DNA from: Pseudoruminococcus massiliensis
GTDB lineage: Bacteria > Bacillota > Clostridia > Oscillospirales > Acutalibacteraceae
Assembly (NCBI RefSeq): GCF_900291955.1
Contig: NZ_OLMR01000005.1
Span: 62,001 to 126,000 of the forward strand
DNA length: 64,000 nt
Direction: 5' to 3'
Within the stretch, counting starts at the first letter, position 1. Every line of letters starts with the position of its first letter. This document shows positions 52,366-59,880 of the stretch, in pieces. The position numbers were made by a program, and so were the translations under genes. Under the pieces are notes generated by a model. It was not told where the DNA came from and ran no database searches. It saw only the letters and a list, made by a program, of their open reading frames with translations.

Positions 52366-52809
52366 TTAATTGCCAGATTTTTTGCTGTAAATAAAATTTT
52401 TTATTTTATAGAATCCCATAGCAGATATTAAGATTAGTAATGAATGAATAATATATGTGAAATCATGTCCTAACATCATAAGCATATCAGCAGGTGAAAC
52501 CTCAAAATTTTCAGGTTTAAAGTTATTATATATAAATTTAGAAGGTAATGGAAAAACTGATGATAATGCAATAATAATAAATACTGAAATAGTTGATACT
52601 CTAAATGCTAAAGAAATTGTATTAAAAGTGTCCGATTTTTTTCTTGAAGAATAGAGTAAACCAAAAAGAACCATAATTAAAGATATTATTAGTCGGTCAT
52701 AATTTTCTCCTAAAAACCAATATACTGCAAATGTTGCGTCCATCAAAAATGAATATAATAATCCACCTATAACAGCTTTTGCAACGATTTTTTTATCATT
52801 ATTATGCAA
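52366..52809 (-). CDS. Hypothetical four-helix membrane protein
   Basis: 147 residues from a TTG start behind GAGGCGG. Hydrophobic helices lie near 11-33, 38-56, 68-90 and 112-132. Charged N- and C-termini follow the inside-positive rule. No family is recognised. AT content is higher than in neighbouring genes (many AAA/AAT/ATA codons), which may mark recent acquisition. It lies upstream of aroB with a 60-bp gap holding the aroB promoter. Confidence 0.6.
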   Translation of the reverse strand: MHNNDKKIVAKAVIGGLLYSFLMDATFAVYWFLGENYDRLIISLIMVLFGLLYSSRKKSDTFNTISLAFRVSTISVFIIIALSSVFPLPSKFIYNNFKPENFEVSPADMLMMLGHDFTYIIHSLLILISAMGFYKIKNFIYSKKSGN

Positions 52810-53102
52810 AGAAACCGCCTCATTAAGATACTAAAGTAATATTTAAATTTATTTTACATTATAGCATAGCAAGTTTATATTTTCAACATATTTATTACAA
52901 AAGAATTGCTTTTTTATTGGTTTAAATCGGCGTAAAGTGCTTATATCTGACTTAATATAGCCTTGTGTGTCGAGCAAAAATATCATTCCTGAAACTTTTT
53001 TCGCCGTAATTTTTGTGTATAAAAAGCTATTATTTTATTGAAGCAAGAAGCATATCTATATATGTGGAGGGCTAAAAACTCTGAAAGGAATGAAAAAGAA
53101 AA
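52810..53102. other. AT-rich intergenic region before spoIIAA
   Basis: About 290 bp between divergent genes. TATAAA at 53019-53024 is a possible -10, and AAAGGAATG is the spoIIAA RBS. I could not find a clear sigma-H promoter (AGGAnnT/GAAT), though spoIIA is sigma-H dependent in Bacillus. No repeat or RNA structure is seen. Confidence 0.5.
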
Positions 53103-53438
53103 ATGGATGTAAAAATCATCACCGACCATGGCGAAATGACAGCAAAGCTATTCGGTGAAATCGACCATCATAAAGCTCGTTCTATGCGTGAAACCATAGA
53201 TTCAGCCGCCGAGAGAAATAAGCCGACAGTGCTTTATCTTGATTTTGGCGGTGTGACATTTATGGATAGCTCAGGAATTGGCCTTATTATGGGCAGATAC
53301 CGAACTATGAAGCTGCTCGGCGGAGAGGTTCGTGTGTTGAATATTCCGCCGAGCATGGAAAGAATGGTTGAGTTGTCGGGCTTGTCGGCATTAAAGCTGT
53401 TTGAGAAAGGGTGTGAAAAAGATGAAGTTAAAAAATGA
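53103..53438 (+). CDS. spoIIAA: Anti-sigma F factor antagonist SpoIIAA
   Basis: 111 residues, a STAS domain. The phosphorylatable serine is in FMDSSGIGLIMGRYRTM, and the opening MDVKIITDHGEMTAKLFGEI is typical. Unphosphorylated SpoIIAA binds SpoIIAB and frees sigma F in the forespore. The C-terminus (KLFEKGCEKDEVKK) overlaps spoIIAB by 17 bp. It is first of the three-gene spoIIA operon in canonical order. Confidence 0.97.
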   Translation: MDVKIITDHGEMTAKLFGEIDHHKARSMRETIDSAAERNKPTVLYLDFGGVTFMDSSGIGLIMGRYRTMKLLGGEVRVLNIPPSMERMVELSGLSALKLFEKGCEKDEVKK

Positions 53439-53862
53439 GATGAGCCTAACCTTTGAAAGCCGTTCATCAAATGAAGGTTTTGCAAGAACGGCGGTTTCGG
53501 CGTTTATCTCACAGCTTGACCCGACAATAGGCGAAATAACCGATATAAAAACCGCCGTTTCTGAAGCTGTAACAAATTGTATAGTTCACGCATATAAAGA
53601 AAGCGTTGGACTTATATACATAAGTGTAAAAATCTTTGAGGGTGCAGTTGTTGTAATTAAAATAAGAGATAAGGGTTGTGGAATTGCAGATATAGAACAG
53701 GCTATGGAACCGCTTTTTACAACGGGAGGAGAGGAGAGAGCAGGTTTAGGCTTTGCAGTTATGCAGAGCTTTACAGATAAAGTTAAGGTTACATCAAGAG
53801 AGGGCAAAGGCACAACAGTTGTACTTGAAAAACGGCTTATGAGCCGTATAAAAGATGTATGA
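53422..53862 (+). CDS. spoIIAB: Anti-sigma F factor SpoIIAB
   Basis: 146 residues, the same as Bacillus SpoIIAB. ATG 53422 is chosen because it gives MKLKNEMSLTFESRSSNEGF, aligned with the Bacillus start (MKNEM). GHKL kinase motifs: N box in IKTAVSEAVTNCIVHAY, IRDKGCGIADIEQAMEP and GLGFAVMQSF. It holds sigma F inactive and phosphorylates SpoIIAA. It overlaps spoIIAA by 17 bp and sigF by 8 bp, consistent with coupled translation and fixed stoichiometry. Confidence 0.97.
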   Translation: MKLKNEMSLTFESRSSNEGFARTAVSAFISQLDPTIGEITDIKTAVSEAVTNCIVHAYKESVGLIYISVKIFEGAVVVIKIRDKGCGIADIEQAMEPLFTTGGEERAGLGFAVMQSFTDKVKVTSREGKGTTVVLEKRLMSRIKDV

Positions 53863-54508
53863 CAGAGATAAGGCAGTCAGCGAAAATCTTGGACTTGTAC
53901 ATTCCTGTGCAAAGCGTTTTCGTGGCAGAGGAATAGAGTATGACGACTTGTTTCAGGCTGGCTGTGTAGGTCTTATAAAAGCGATTGATAATTTTGATGA
54001 AAGTAGGGGATTAAAGCTTTCAACCTATGCTGTGCCAGTAATATTAGGGGAGATAAAAGGACTTTTTCGTGATGGAGGTGCAGTGAAAATTTCAAGGGGA
54101 TTAAAAGAACTCTCCCTAAAGGCTACAAGAGAAGCTGCACGATTCTTAAAAGAAAACGGCAGAGAACCTCAGATTTCAGAGCTTGCACATATTCTTGGTG
54201 TAGAACCTGAACAGGCAACCGAGGCACTCAATGCGTCAAGATTGCCTGTTTCACTTACAGCCGATGAAGAAAACGGTTCAGGACAGCTTGATATTCCTAC
54301 TGATTCTCCAGATGAAAAACTAACGGAGGTTATATCACTTCACGATGAAATAAAAAGCCTCAAACCAAACGATAGAAACCTCATATTATTACGGTTTTTC
54401 AAAAATAAAACACAATCCGAAACGGCAAAGGAGTTGGGAATGACACAGGTACAAGTATCACGCAGAGAGAAAAAGCTTTTAATATATTTAAGAGAGAGGC
54501 TGATATAA
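53855..54508 (+). CDS. sigF: Forespore RNA polymerase sigma factor F
   Basis: 217 residues, shorter than Bacillus sigma F (255). Region 2 has ENLGLVHSCAKRFRGRGIEYDDLFQAGCVGLIKA (split here: EYDDLFQAGCVGLIKAIDNF), with STYAVPVILGEIKG next. Region 3 has LSLKATREAARFLKENGREP, and region 4 has NKTQSETAKELGMTQVQVSR. It directs the first forespore-specific transcription. It is the last gene of spoIIA. Confidence 0.96.
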   Translation: MYDRDKAVSENLGLVHSCAKRFRGRGIEYDDLFQAGCVGLIKAIDNFDESRGLKLSTYAVPVILGEIKGLFRDGGAVKISRGLKELSLKATREAARFLKENGREPQISELAHILGVEPEQATEALNASRLPVSLTADEENGSGQLDIPTDSPDEKLTEVISLHDEIKSLKPNDRNLILLRFFKNKTQSETAKELGMTQVQVSRREKKLLIYLRERLI

Positions 54509-54512
54509 TATT

Positions 54513-54590
54513 ACACAATAAGTGTTTCTATACTTGACAAAGGCTTAATAATTCTCTATAATTAAATGTAGAGATACACAATAAGTGTTT
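54513..54590 (+). promoter_or_regulatory. Consensus sigma-A promoter flanked by twin operator-like sites
   Basis: TTGACA (54534-54539), a 17-base spacer and TATAAT (54557-54562), a full-consensus promoter. The 15-bp word ACACAATAAGTGTTT occurs at 54513-54527 and again at 54576-54590, exactly 63 bp apart (about six helical turns), one upstream of -35 and one just after the start site. Each has the inverted core ACAC-N5-GTGT. Repression by a DNA-looping or cooperative dimer is inferred; the regulator is unknown. Confidence 0.65.
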
Positions 54591-54754
54591 AAAACGATTA
54601 TTTAATTATATTTGCAGCGAATAGGTCGCTAAAAGTGTCGAGGCATAAGAAAGCATTGCCAATTATAAAAATTGTTTTAAACATTTCAAGATATAAAGAG
54701 GTGATAATTAGATACATTTATCTTTCTAAAACAGCTATAAAACCTTTAATTTGA
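54584..54754 (+). ncRNA. Candidate structured leader RNA with possible mini-ORF upstream of galE
   Basis: AGTGTTTAAAAC (54584-54595) can pair with GTTTTAAACATT (54674-54685). This encloses two small stems, AGCGA/TCGCT (54616-54630) and GGCA/TGCC (54642-54660), a possible three-way junction. A perfect RBS-like AAAGAGGTGATAA follows, but no ATG. A 17-codon frame from GTG 54701 ends at 54754. Its transcript would start at the twin-operator promoter. No known riboswitch class is recognised. Confidence 0.35.
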
Positions 54755-54779
54755 CAAATGATTGCCAGTATTGTATACT
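54751..54779 (+). promoter_or_regulatory. Sigma-A promoter of galE
   Basis: TTGACA (54751-54756), a 17-base spacer and TATACT (54774-54779), 61 bp before the galE ATG. RBS AAAAGGAAG. Confidence 0.8.
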
Positions 54780-54840
54780 TAACTACAATATAGAATAATT
54801 TATTCGGATAAAATTACTAAAGAAAAGGAAGTATTATAAT

Positions 54841-55860
54841 ATGGCAATTTTAGTTACAGGCGGTGCCGGATATATCGGAAGTCATACTTGTGTAGAGCTT
54901 CTCAATGCAGGATATGAAGTAGTTGTCTGCGATAACTATTGCAATTCCGTTCCAGAAGTTTTAGAGAGAATTAAGCAAATCACTAATAAAAATATAGCAG
55001 GCTATGATTGTGATATAAGAAATAGAGCAGGCTTAGAGAAAATTTTCTCTGAAAACTCAATCGAGGCTGTTATTCATTTTGCGGGTTTAAAGGCTGTCGG
55101 TGAATCTACAAGAGAGCCAATAATGTACTATGATAATAATATTTCAGGTACAGTTACACTTCTTGATGTTATGAAAGAATATAACTGCAAGAGCATAGTT
55201 TTCAGTTCATCAGCAACTGTTTATGGCAATAATCCTATACCTTATGAGGAAACTATGGTAACAGGTGATGTAAGTAATCCTTACGGCAGAACAAAGCATT
55301 TCATTGAGCAAATTCTCGGTGATGTATATGTTTCTGATAATGAGTGGAGTATTTCACTTCTTCGTTACTTCAACCCAATCGGTGCTCACGAGAGCGGACT
55401 TATCGGCGAAGACCCTAACGGTATTCCAAACAACCTTATGCCATATATTTCAAGAGTTGCAATTGGCAAGCTGCCACAGCTTACTGTATTCGGCGGAGAT
55501 TACGACACTAAGGACGGCACTTGCATTCGTGACTATATTCATGTAGTAGACCTTGCAAAAGCTCATCTTTGTGCATTGAATAAGCTTAAATCCGACCCAC
55601 ACAGCATAGATGCTTATAATATCGGCACAGGTATCGGATACAGCGTTCTTGATATTATCAATGCATTTGAGGACGCAACTGGTCAAAAGGTTAATTACAA
55701 AATCGGCGAAAGACGAGCAGGTGACCTTCCAGCATTCTATGCAAATCCTAAGAAGGCAAATGAGGTTCTTGGCTGGCACGCAGAGCGTAACTTGCATGAT
55801 ATGTGCGAAGATACTTGGAGATTCCAAAAGAATAACCCAAATGGCTATAAGAAGGACTGA
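54841..55860 (+). CDS. galE: UDP-glucose 4-epimerase
   Basis: 339 residues. The extended SDR NAD motif GGAGYIGSH is at the N-terminus. Active-site Ser/Tyr/Lys are in FSSSATVYG and NPYGRTKHFIE. YFNPIGAHESGLIGEDPNG, GTCIRDYIHVVDLAKAH and the ADPKK-like end (PAFYANPKKANEVLGW) match GalE. It interconverts UDP-glucose and UDP-galactose for galactose use and envelope glycans. Two promoters lie upstream. A NUDIX gene starts 6 bp after its stop. Confidence 0.96.
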   Translation: MAILVTGGAGYIGSHTCVELLNAGYEVVVCDNYCNSVPEVLERIKQITNKNIAGYDCDIRNRAGLEKIFSENSIEAVIHFAGLKAVGESTREPIMYYDNNISGTVTLLDVMKEYNCKSIVFSSSATVYGNNPIPYEETMVTGDVSNPYGRTKHFIEQILGDVYVSDNEWSISLLRYFNPIGAHESGLIGEDPNGIPNNLMPYISRVAIGKLPQLTVFGGDYDTKDGTCIRDYIHVVDLAKAHLCALNKLKSDPHSIDAYNIGTGIGYSVLDIINAFEDATGQKVNYKIGERRAGDLPAFYANPKKANEVLGWHAERNLHDMCEDTWRFQKNNPNGYKKD

Positions 55861-55866
55861 TTTTCG

Positions 55867-56418
55867 GTGTCGGAATATTTTGATATATTGAATCCTGATG
55901 GAACACCAACGGGTAAAATCAAAGAGCGTAATGCCGTACACCACGATGGTGATTTGCATGGAAGTGTTCATATATGGCTTTTTCGTGATAGCAAAGTTCT
56001 CCTGCAAAAACGCAGAGATGACAAGGAATCCTTTCCATCTTGCTATGATGCCGCTTGCACAGGACATATTTCCGCAGGTGAAACACCAATAGAGGCGGCT
56101 ATTCGTGAAACCGAAGAAGAAATTTCACTCAAGCTGAAGCCTGAAGATTTACATTTTTTGCACGACCAGATACTTACTGTTCATCAGGGCGATTTTATAA
56201 GCAATGAATTTAATCGTGTTTATTTTGTCGATGAAAGTGTTTCGCTTGATACACTCAAATATGATGAAAAAGAGATTACAGAACTTCGCTTCTTTGAAAT
56301 TGAGGACTTGAAAAACAGACTTAAAAACAAAGAAAAAGGTTTTTGTATGACCTATGATGAGCTTATTCGTGTGATTGATTGTGCTGTTTCTAAGGGATTG
56401 TTGGAAAGCAGGGAATGA
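55867..56418 (+). CDS. NUDIX hydrolase (IDI/YfcD-like)
   Basis: 183 residues from a GTG start, with AAGGA inside the end of galE. The NUDIX box is GHISAGETPIEAAIRETEEE, fitting G-x5-E-x7-RE-x2-EE. The N-terminal EYFDILNPDGTPTGKIKERN with VHIWLF resembles the isopentenyl-diphosphate-isomerase-like NUDIX group (YfcD), which are hydrolases of uncertain substrate. The end overlaps the PHP gene by 4 bp. Confidence 0.88.
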   Translation: MSEYFDILNPDGTPTGKIKERNAVHHDGDLHGSVHIWLFRDSKVLLQKRRDDKESFPSCYDAACTGHISAGETPIEAAIRETEEEISLKLKPEDLHFLHDQILTVHQGDFISNEFNRVYFVDESVSLDTLKYDEKEITELRFFEIEDLKNRLKNKEKGFCMTYDELIRVIDCAVSKGLLESRE

Positions 56419-57191
56419 TTTTGAAAAGTAATTTTCATACACATACTAAACGCTGCTGTCACGCATTTGGTGTAGAAGCAGATTATGCAAAAGAGGCTTA
56501 TGATAAGGGACTTTCAGTGCTTGGATTTTCTGACCACGCACCTTTTAAAGATATTGATTACGGTTACCGTATGCAGTTTTCGGAGCTTCAAGAATATATT
56601 TCAGCTGTTCAGACCGAAAGAGAACGCTATTCAGAAAAAATGCGTATTATGACAGGCTTGGAGATAGAATATCTTCCTAAATACTGTGAATATTATGAAT
56701 GGCTTTTGAATGAAATGAAGCTTGATTATCTCGCCTTAGGTGAACATTTCTTTGATATAAATGGAAGATTTTGCAGTATTTTTGCTTCTGAAAGCACAAA
56801 TGAATATATCCCTTATGCAAAGGCTATTTCAGAGGCTCTTAAAAAGGGGTATTTTTCAGTTCTTGTTCACCCTGATATTATGTTTATGAATTGCTTTGCG
56901 TGGAATAAAAACTGTGATAAAGCTTGTGAGATAATTGTAGATGCCGCAATGCTTACTAATACACCTGTTGAGTATAATGCAAACGGTATTCGCCGAGGTC
57001 AGCAGGATTATCCTGATGGCAGGAGAGACCCATATCCTCACCCAAGGTTTTGGGCGATGGCAAAAGACGCTGGCTTAAAAGTCTTAGTTGGTTCAGATGC
57101 ACATAGCCCTGAGCAGGTTTATGATAAGTCTATGGAGCTTGCCGTAAAGCGTGCAAAAGATTTTGGGCTTGATATAATCAGCGAATTTTAA
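56415..57191 (+). CDS. PHP-domain phosphatase (histidinol-phosphatase HisJ-like)
   Basis: 258 residues. Metal ligands are in NFHTHTKRCCHA, LGFSDHAPFK, GLEIEYLPKY, LGEHFF, VLVHPDIMF and VGSDAHSPEQV, the full PHP set. The family includes HisK/HisJ histidinol-phosphate phosphatases. No other his genes are present, so a different phosphoester substrate is possible. It is translationally coupled to the NUDIX gene (ATGA overlap), suggesting a galE-NUDIX-PHP operon. Confidence 0.85.
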   Translation: MILKSNFHTHTKRCCHAFGVEADYAKEAYDKGLSVLGFSDHAPFKDIDYGYRMQFSELQEYISAVQTERERYSEKMRIMTGLEIEYLPKYCEYYEWLLNEMKLDYLALGEHFFDINGRFCSIFASESTNEYIPYAKAISEALKKGYFSVLVHPDIMFMNCFAWNKNCDKACEIIVDAAMLTNTPVEYNANGIRRGQQDYPDGRRDPYPHPRFWAMAKDAGLKVLVGSDAHSPEQVYDKSMELAVKRAKDFGLDIISEF

Positions 57192-57365
57192 GACAATTGC
57201 AAAAATCAACTCTCTTAAATTATTTTGAGTGATATATTTTACAAAAATAACCATATGAATTTACAGCTTGTTTATAGATTGTTTAAATTTGTGTGTTAAA
57301 CTTATATCATCAAATAGATTACAAGAAATTTTATATACATAGTATTTTAGAAAGGAGTTGATAGA

Positions 57366-57563
57366 ATGGAAATCGAAAAGCCGATGTATTATAGTCCATT
57401 ATTGTTTTTTAAACTTATGGCTCATACACTTTCACCGAATCCACAGGTTCGTCGTGCAGCAATGATTGCACTGACTAAGGTTGCTAAGGACTATCTCGGC
57501 ACCTACTTTAAGATGTCAGTTACACCTGCATTACCTCAGCCACAAACATTAGATTTGAAATAA
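57366..57563 (+). CDS. Small hypothetical protein (65 residues)
   Basis: A strong RBS (AAAGGAGTTG) and a terminator 24 bp after the stop support a real gene. The peptide has a central helix (NPQVRRAAMIALTKVAKDYL) and Pro/Thr-rich ends. There is no signal peptide and no Cys. I do not recognise it. CATAGTA at 57341-57347 resembles a sigma-F/G -10 element, so it may be a spore protein, but this is weak. Confidence 0.55.
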   Translation: MEIEKPMYYSPLLFFKLMAHTLSPNPQVRRAAMIALTKVAKDYLGTYFKMSVTPALPQPQTLDLK

Positions 57564-57587
57564 AATAAATTTATTTTATAGAAATCG

Positions 57588-57618
57588 AACGCATATCCGC
57601 TTGGGTATGCGTTTTCTT
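57588..57618 (+). terminator. Terminator after the 65-residue protein gene
   Basis: AACGCATATCC (57588-57598) pairs with GGGTATGCGTT (57603-57613, one G-T pair), loop GCTT, followed by TTCTT. Confidence 0.78.
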
Positions 57619-57638
57619 ATATGATAAAGATTTGCAGC

Positions 57639-57667
57639 TTGATTTATGAGGAGGTTTGTTGTATAAT
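57639..57667 (+). promoter_or_regulatory. Sigma-A promoter of the DUF4250 gene
   Basis: TTGATT (57639-57644), a 17-base spacer and TATAAT (57662-57667), 34 bp upstream of the start codon. Confidence 0.72.
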
Positions 57668-57701
57668 GAAATTTATAAAAGCGAAAAGGGAGAATGATAA
57701 A

Positions 57702-57878
57702 ATGTCACTGCCTAATGACCCTATGATTTTATTATCATATGTAAATACTCAGCTGAGAGATTTTTATTCATCTCTTGAGGAATTTGCAAAGACTAATAGT
57801 ATAGATACTGATACTATCAAAGAAAAGCTTTCAATAATAGGCTATGAATATAATGCAGAATTAAACCGTTTTGTTTAA
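57702..57878 (+). CDS. DUF4250 domain-containing protein
   Basis: 58 residues from ATG 57702, preceded by GGGAGA. The open frame extends upstream but crosses the promoter. MSLPNDPMILLSYVNTQLRD and LSIIGYEYNAELNRFV are the hallmark of DUF4250, a short family common in gut Clostridia and some proteobacteria. Its function is unknown. It is apparently monocistronic. Confidence 0.85.
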   Translation: MSLPNDPMILLSYVNTQLRDFYSSLEEFAKTNSIDTDTIKEKLSIIGYEYNAELNRFV

Positions 57879-57963
57879 AGGCTGCTACAAAATGTGTTTT
57901 TAGTAAAGATAAGTTAGCTATATCTAACTTAAAAGAGTGACATTCAAGCATAAAAGTTAATAT

Positions 57964-58068
57964 ATGTTTACACCTTTAGCTTTTAAGAATGAAGGAAAGT
58001 TTAAAGCTGATTGTCAAAAGGCAAGAAGTCTTTCTGAAAAAGAAATTATAAAATGGATAAAGGCGTAA
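57964..58068 (+). pseudogene. Short ORF, possible gene remnant upstream of the SDR gene
   Basis: 34 codons (FKNEGKFKADCQKARSLSEK, then EIIKWIKA) with protein-like codon use but no RBS. It is preceded by a AAGTTAG/CTAACTT hairpin. It looks like the last part of a decayed gene whose front is missing. No family is recognised. Confidence 0.25.
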
Positions 58069-58103
58069 AATATTATAAAATAATTTTTAAAGGAGATGCT
58101 TAT

Positions 58104-58904
58104 ATGGGTTTCTTAGCAGGTAAAACGGCAATTATTACTGGAGCGGGCAGAGCTGTTCTTTCTGATGGCAGTTGTGGTTCTATCGGGTATGGTATTGCAA
58201 CAGCTTATGCAAAGGAAGGTGCTAATCTTGTTATCACAGGCAGAAATATAGAAAAACTAAATGCCGCAAAAGAAGAACTTGAGAGCAAATATTCTATTAA
58301 GGTACTTGCAGTTCAGGCAGATATTTGTGCAGGTGCAGATAATGAAACTATTGCAAAAAATACTGTAAAAAAAGCTATTGATGAATTCGGAAGAATTGAT
58401 GTTCTTATAAATAATGCACAGGCTTCTGCTTCTGGAGTTACTCTTGCTGAACATACAACAGAACAATTCAATCTTGCTTTATATTCTGGACTTTATGCAA
58501 CATTTTACTATATGAAAGCGTGTTATCCATATCTTTGTGAAACTAAAGGCTCTGTTATAAATTTTGCATCTGGTGCTGGTATTTCAGGTAACTTCGGACA
58601 ATGCTCATATGCCGCAGCAAAAGAAGGTATTCGTGGACTTAGTAGAGTAGCAGCTACTGAGTGGAGTAAGGACGGTATAAATGTAAATGTTATTTGTCCA
58701 CTTGCATGGACTGCACAGCTTGAACAGTTTAAGAGTAAATTTCCAGAGGCATATGAAAAGAATGTTAAAACACCTCCAATGGGTTATTTTGCAAATCCTG
58801 AAACAGAGATTGGCAGAGTTTGTGTTCAGCTTGCTTCACCTGATTTTAAGTATATGACAGGCGAAACACTTACACTTCAAGGTGGTACAGGTCTTCGTCC
58901 TTAA
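58104..58904 (+). CDS. Short-chain dehydrogenase/reductase
   Basis: 266 residues from ATG 58104 (AAAGGAGATG upstream). It is a classical SDR fold, but the cofactor motif TGxxxGxG is expanded: ITGAGRAVLSDGSCGSIGYG has about nine extra residues before the final glycines. LINNAQASASG replaces NNAG, and the catalytic YxxxK is in CSYAAAKEG. The C-terminus (YMTGETLTLQGGTGLRP) is normal. It is an NAD(P)-dependent oxidoreductase of unknown substrate; steroid/bile acid or acyl reductases are possible. Monocistronic, with a terminator. Confidence 0.85.
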   Translation: MGFLAGKTAIITGAGRAVLSDGSCGSIGYGIATAYAKEGANLVITGRNIEKLNAAKEELESKYSIKVLAVQADICAGADNETIAKNTVKKAIDEFGRIDVLINNAQASASGVTLAEHTTEQFNLALYSGLYATFYYMKACYPYLCETKGSVINFASGAGISGNFGQCSYAAAKEGIRGLSRVAATEWSKDGINVNVICPLAWTAQLEQFKSKFPEAYEKNVKTPPMGYFANPETEIGRVCVQLASPDFKYMTGETLTLQGGTGLRP

Positions 58905-58926
58905 AATATAATGATTTTTGAAAATA

Positions 58927-58961
58927 AAAGTCGATAGTTTAAAGCTATCGGCTTTTTATTT
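58927..58961 (+). terminator. Terminator after the SDR gene
   Basis: AAAGTCGATAG (58927-58937) pairs with CTATCGGCTTT (58945-58955, one G-T pair) followed by TTATTTTG. Confidence 0.85.
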
Positions 58962-59013
58962 TGTTTACATAAGAGTATTTGATTTGAAATATAATCAAAA
59001 TTATATTTAAATT

Positions 59014-59080
59014 ACAAAGTTTACCAGAAAACGACAAATTTTACCAGATATAACAAATTTGAAAAAGAATGTGCTATAAT
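59014..59080 (+). promoter_or_regulatory. Promoter with tandem direct repeats (possible LytTR-type activator site)
   Basis: ACAAAGTTTACCAGA (59014-59028) and ACAAATTTTACCAGA (59034-59048) are direct repeats 20 bp apart. They end where a -35 would begin for TATAAT at 59075-59080. The -35 there (AACAAA) is poor, as expected of an activator-dependent promoter. The layout resembles VirR/AgrA (LytTR) boxes, but the core word differs, so the regulator class is a guess. The AT-rich leader to the exporter gene shows no coding potential. Confidence 0.5.
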
Positions 59081-59211
59081 TTAATTGAAATTATATAATG
59101 AATTATTTATAAAGAAAGTTGGGAATTTATATGTTTAAAAAATTTTAATAAGAGATAAATAATATGAAATAGATTAATAAAATAAAAGTTATTTTATAAG
59201 GAGAATTTGAT

Positions 59212-59880
59212 ATGAAAATAGTAGTAAAAGATGTAAAAAAGACATATAAGCAAGGAAATATTGTAGTTGAGGCATTAAAGCCTTGTAATTTTGAAATAAA
59301 CGATGGTGAACAAATTGCAATAACAGGTACAAGTGGTTCGGGAAAATCTACACTTCTGCATTTGCTTGGAGGTTTGGAACAGGCTACTGACGGAAGTATA
59401 AAATATGGTGATACAGATTTTTCTAAAATGTCACAAAATCAATGTGATGATTTTCGTCTTGAACATATAGGAGTAGTTTTTCAATCATTTAATCTTTTGC
59501 CCGAACTTACTGCATATGAAAATATAATTCTTCCTCTTATGTTGCAAAATAAAAATATAGATGATAAATATGTAGATAAGCTTATAGAGCGTCTTGAGCT
59601 TAAAGACAGAATGAATCATCTTCCTGGACAGCTTTCAGGTGGTCAGCAACAGCGTGTTGCACTTGCAAGAGCTTTGATAAATCGACCATCTCTTTTACTG
59701 TGTGATGAACCTACAGGAAATCTTGACAAAAAAACTACACAATCTGTAATGGAACTTTTATTTGATATGTCAAAAGAGTATTCTGTTACACTGCTTGTTG
59801 TAACTCACGATGAAAATATCGCTAAAAGATTTTCAAGAGTTATAACAATAAGTGATGGCATTTTGGGTGGTGATATATAA
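59212..59880 (+). CDS. ABC transporter ATP-binding protein (LolD/MacB/BceA type)
   Basis: 222 residues. Walker A GTSGSGKST, Q-loop VFQSFNLLPELTAYENI, signature LSGGQQQRVALARAL, Walker B LLLCDEPTGNLDKK and switch VVTHDE. This subfamily pairs with FtsX-like permeases for export or mechanotransmission, often against antimicrobial peptides. The stop overlaps the permease start by 1-2 bp. RBS AAGGAG. Confidence 0.94.
   Translation: MKIVVKDVKKTYKQGNIVVEALKPCNFEINDGEQIAITGTSGSGKSTLLHLLGGLEQATDGSIKYGDTDFSKMSQNQCDDFRLEHIGVVFQSFNLLPELTAYENIILPLMLQNKNIDDKYVDKLIERLELKDRMNHLPGQLSGGQQQRVALARALINRPSLLLCDEPTGNLDKKTTQSVMELLFDMSKEYSVTLLVVTHDENIAKRFSRVITISDGILGGDI

Noticed and set aside
55450-56067. 205-codon minus-strand frame over galE and the NUDIX gene
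   Set aside because: Antisense to two clear genes, unusually Cys-rich and with no family resemblance.
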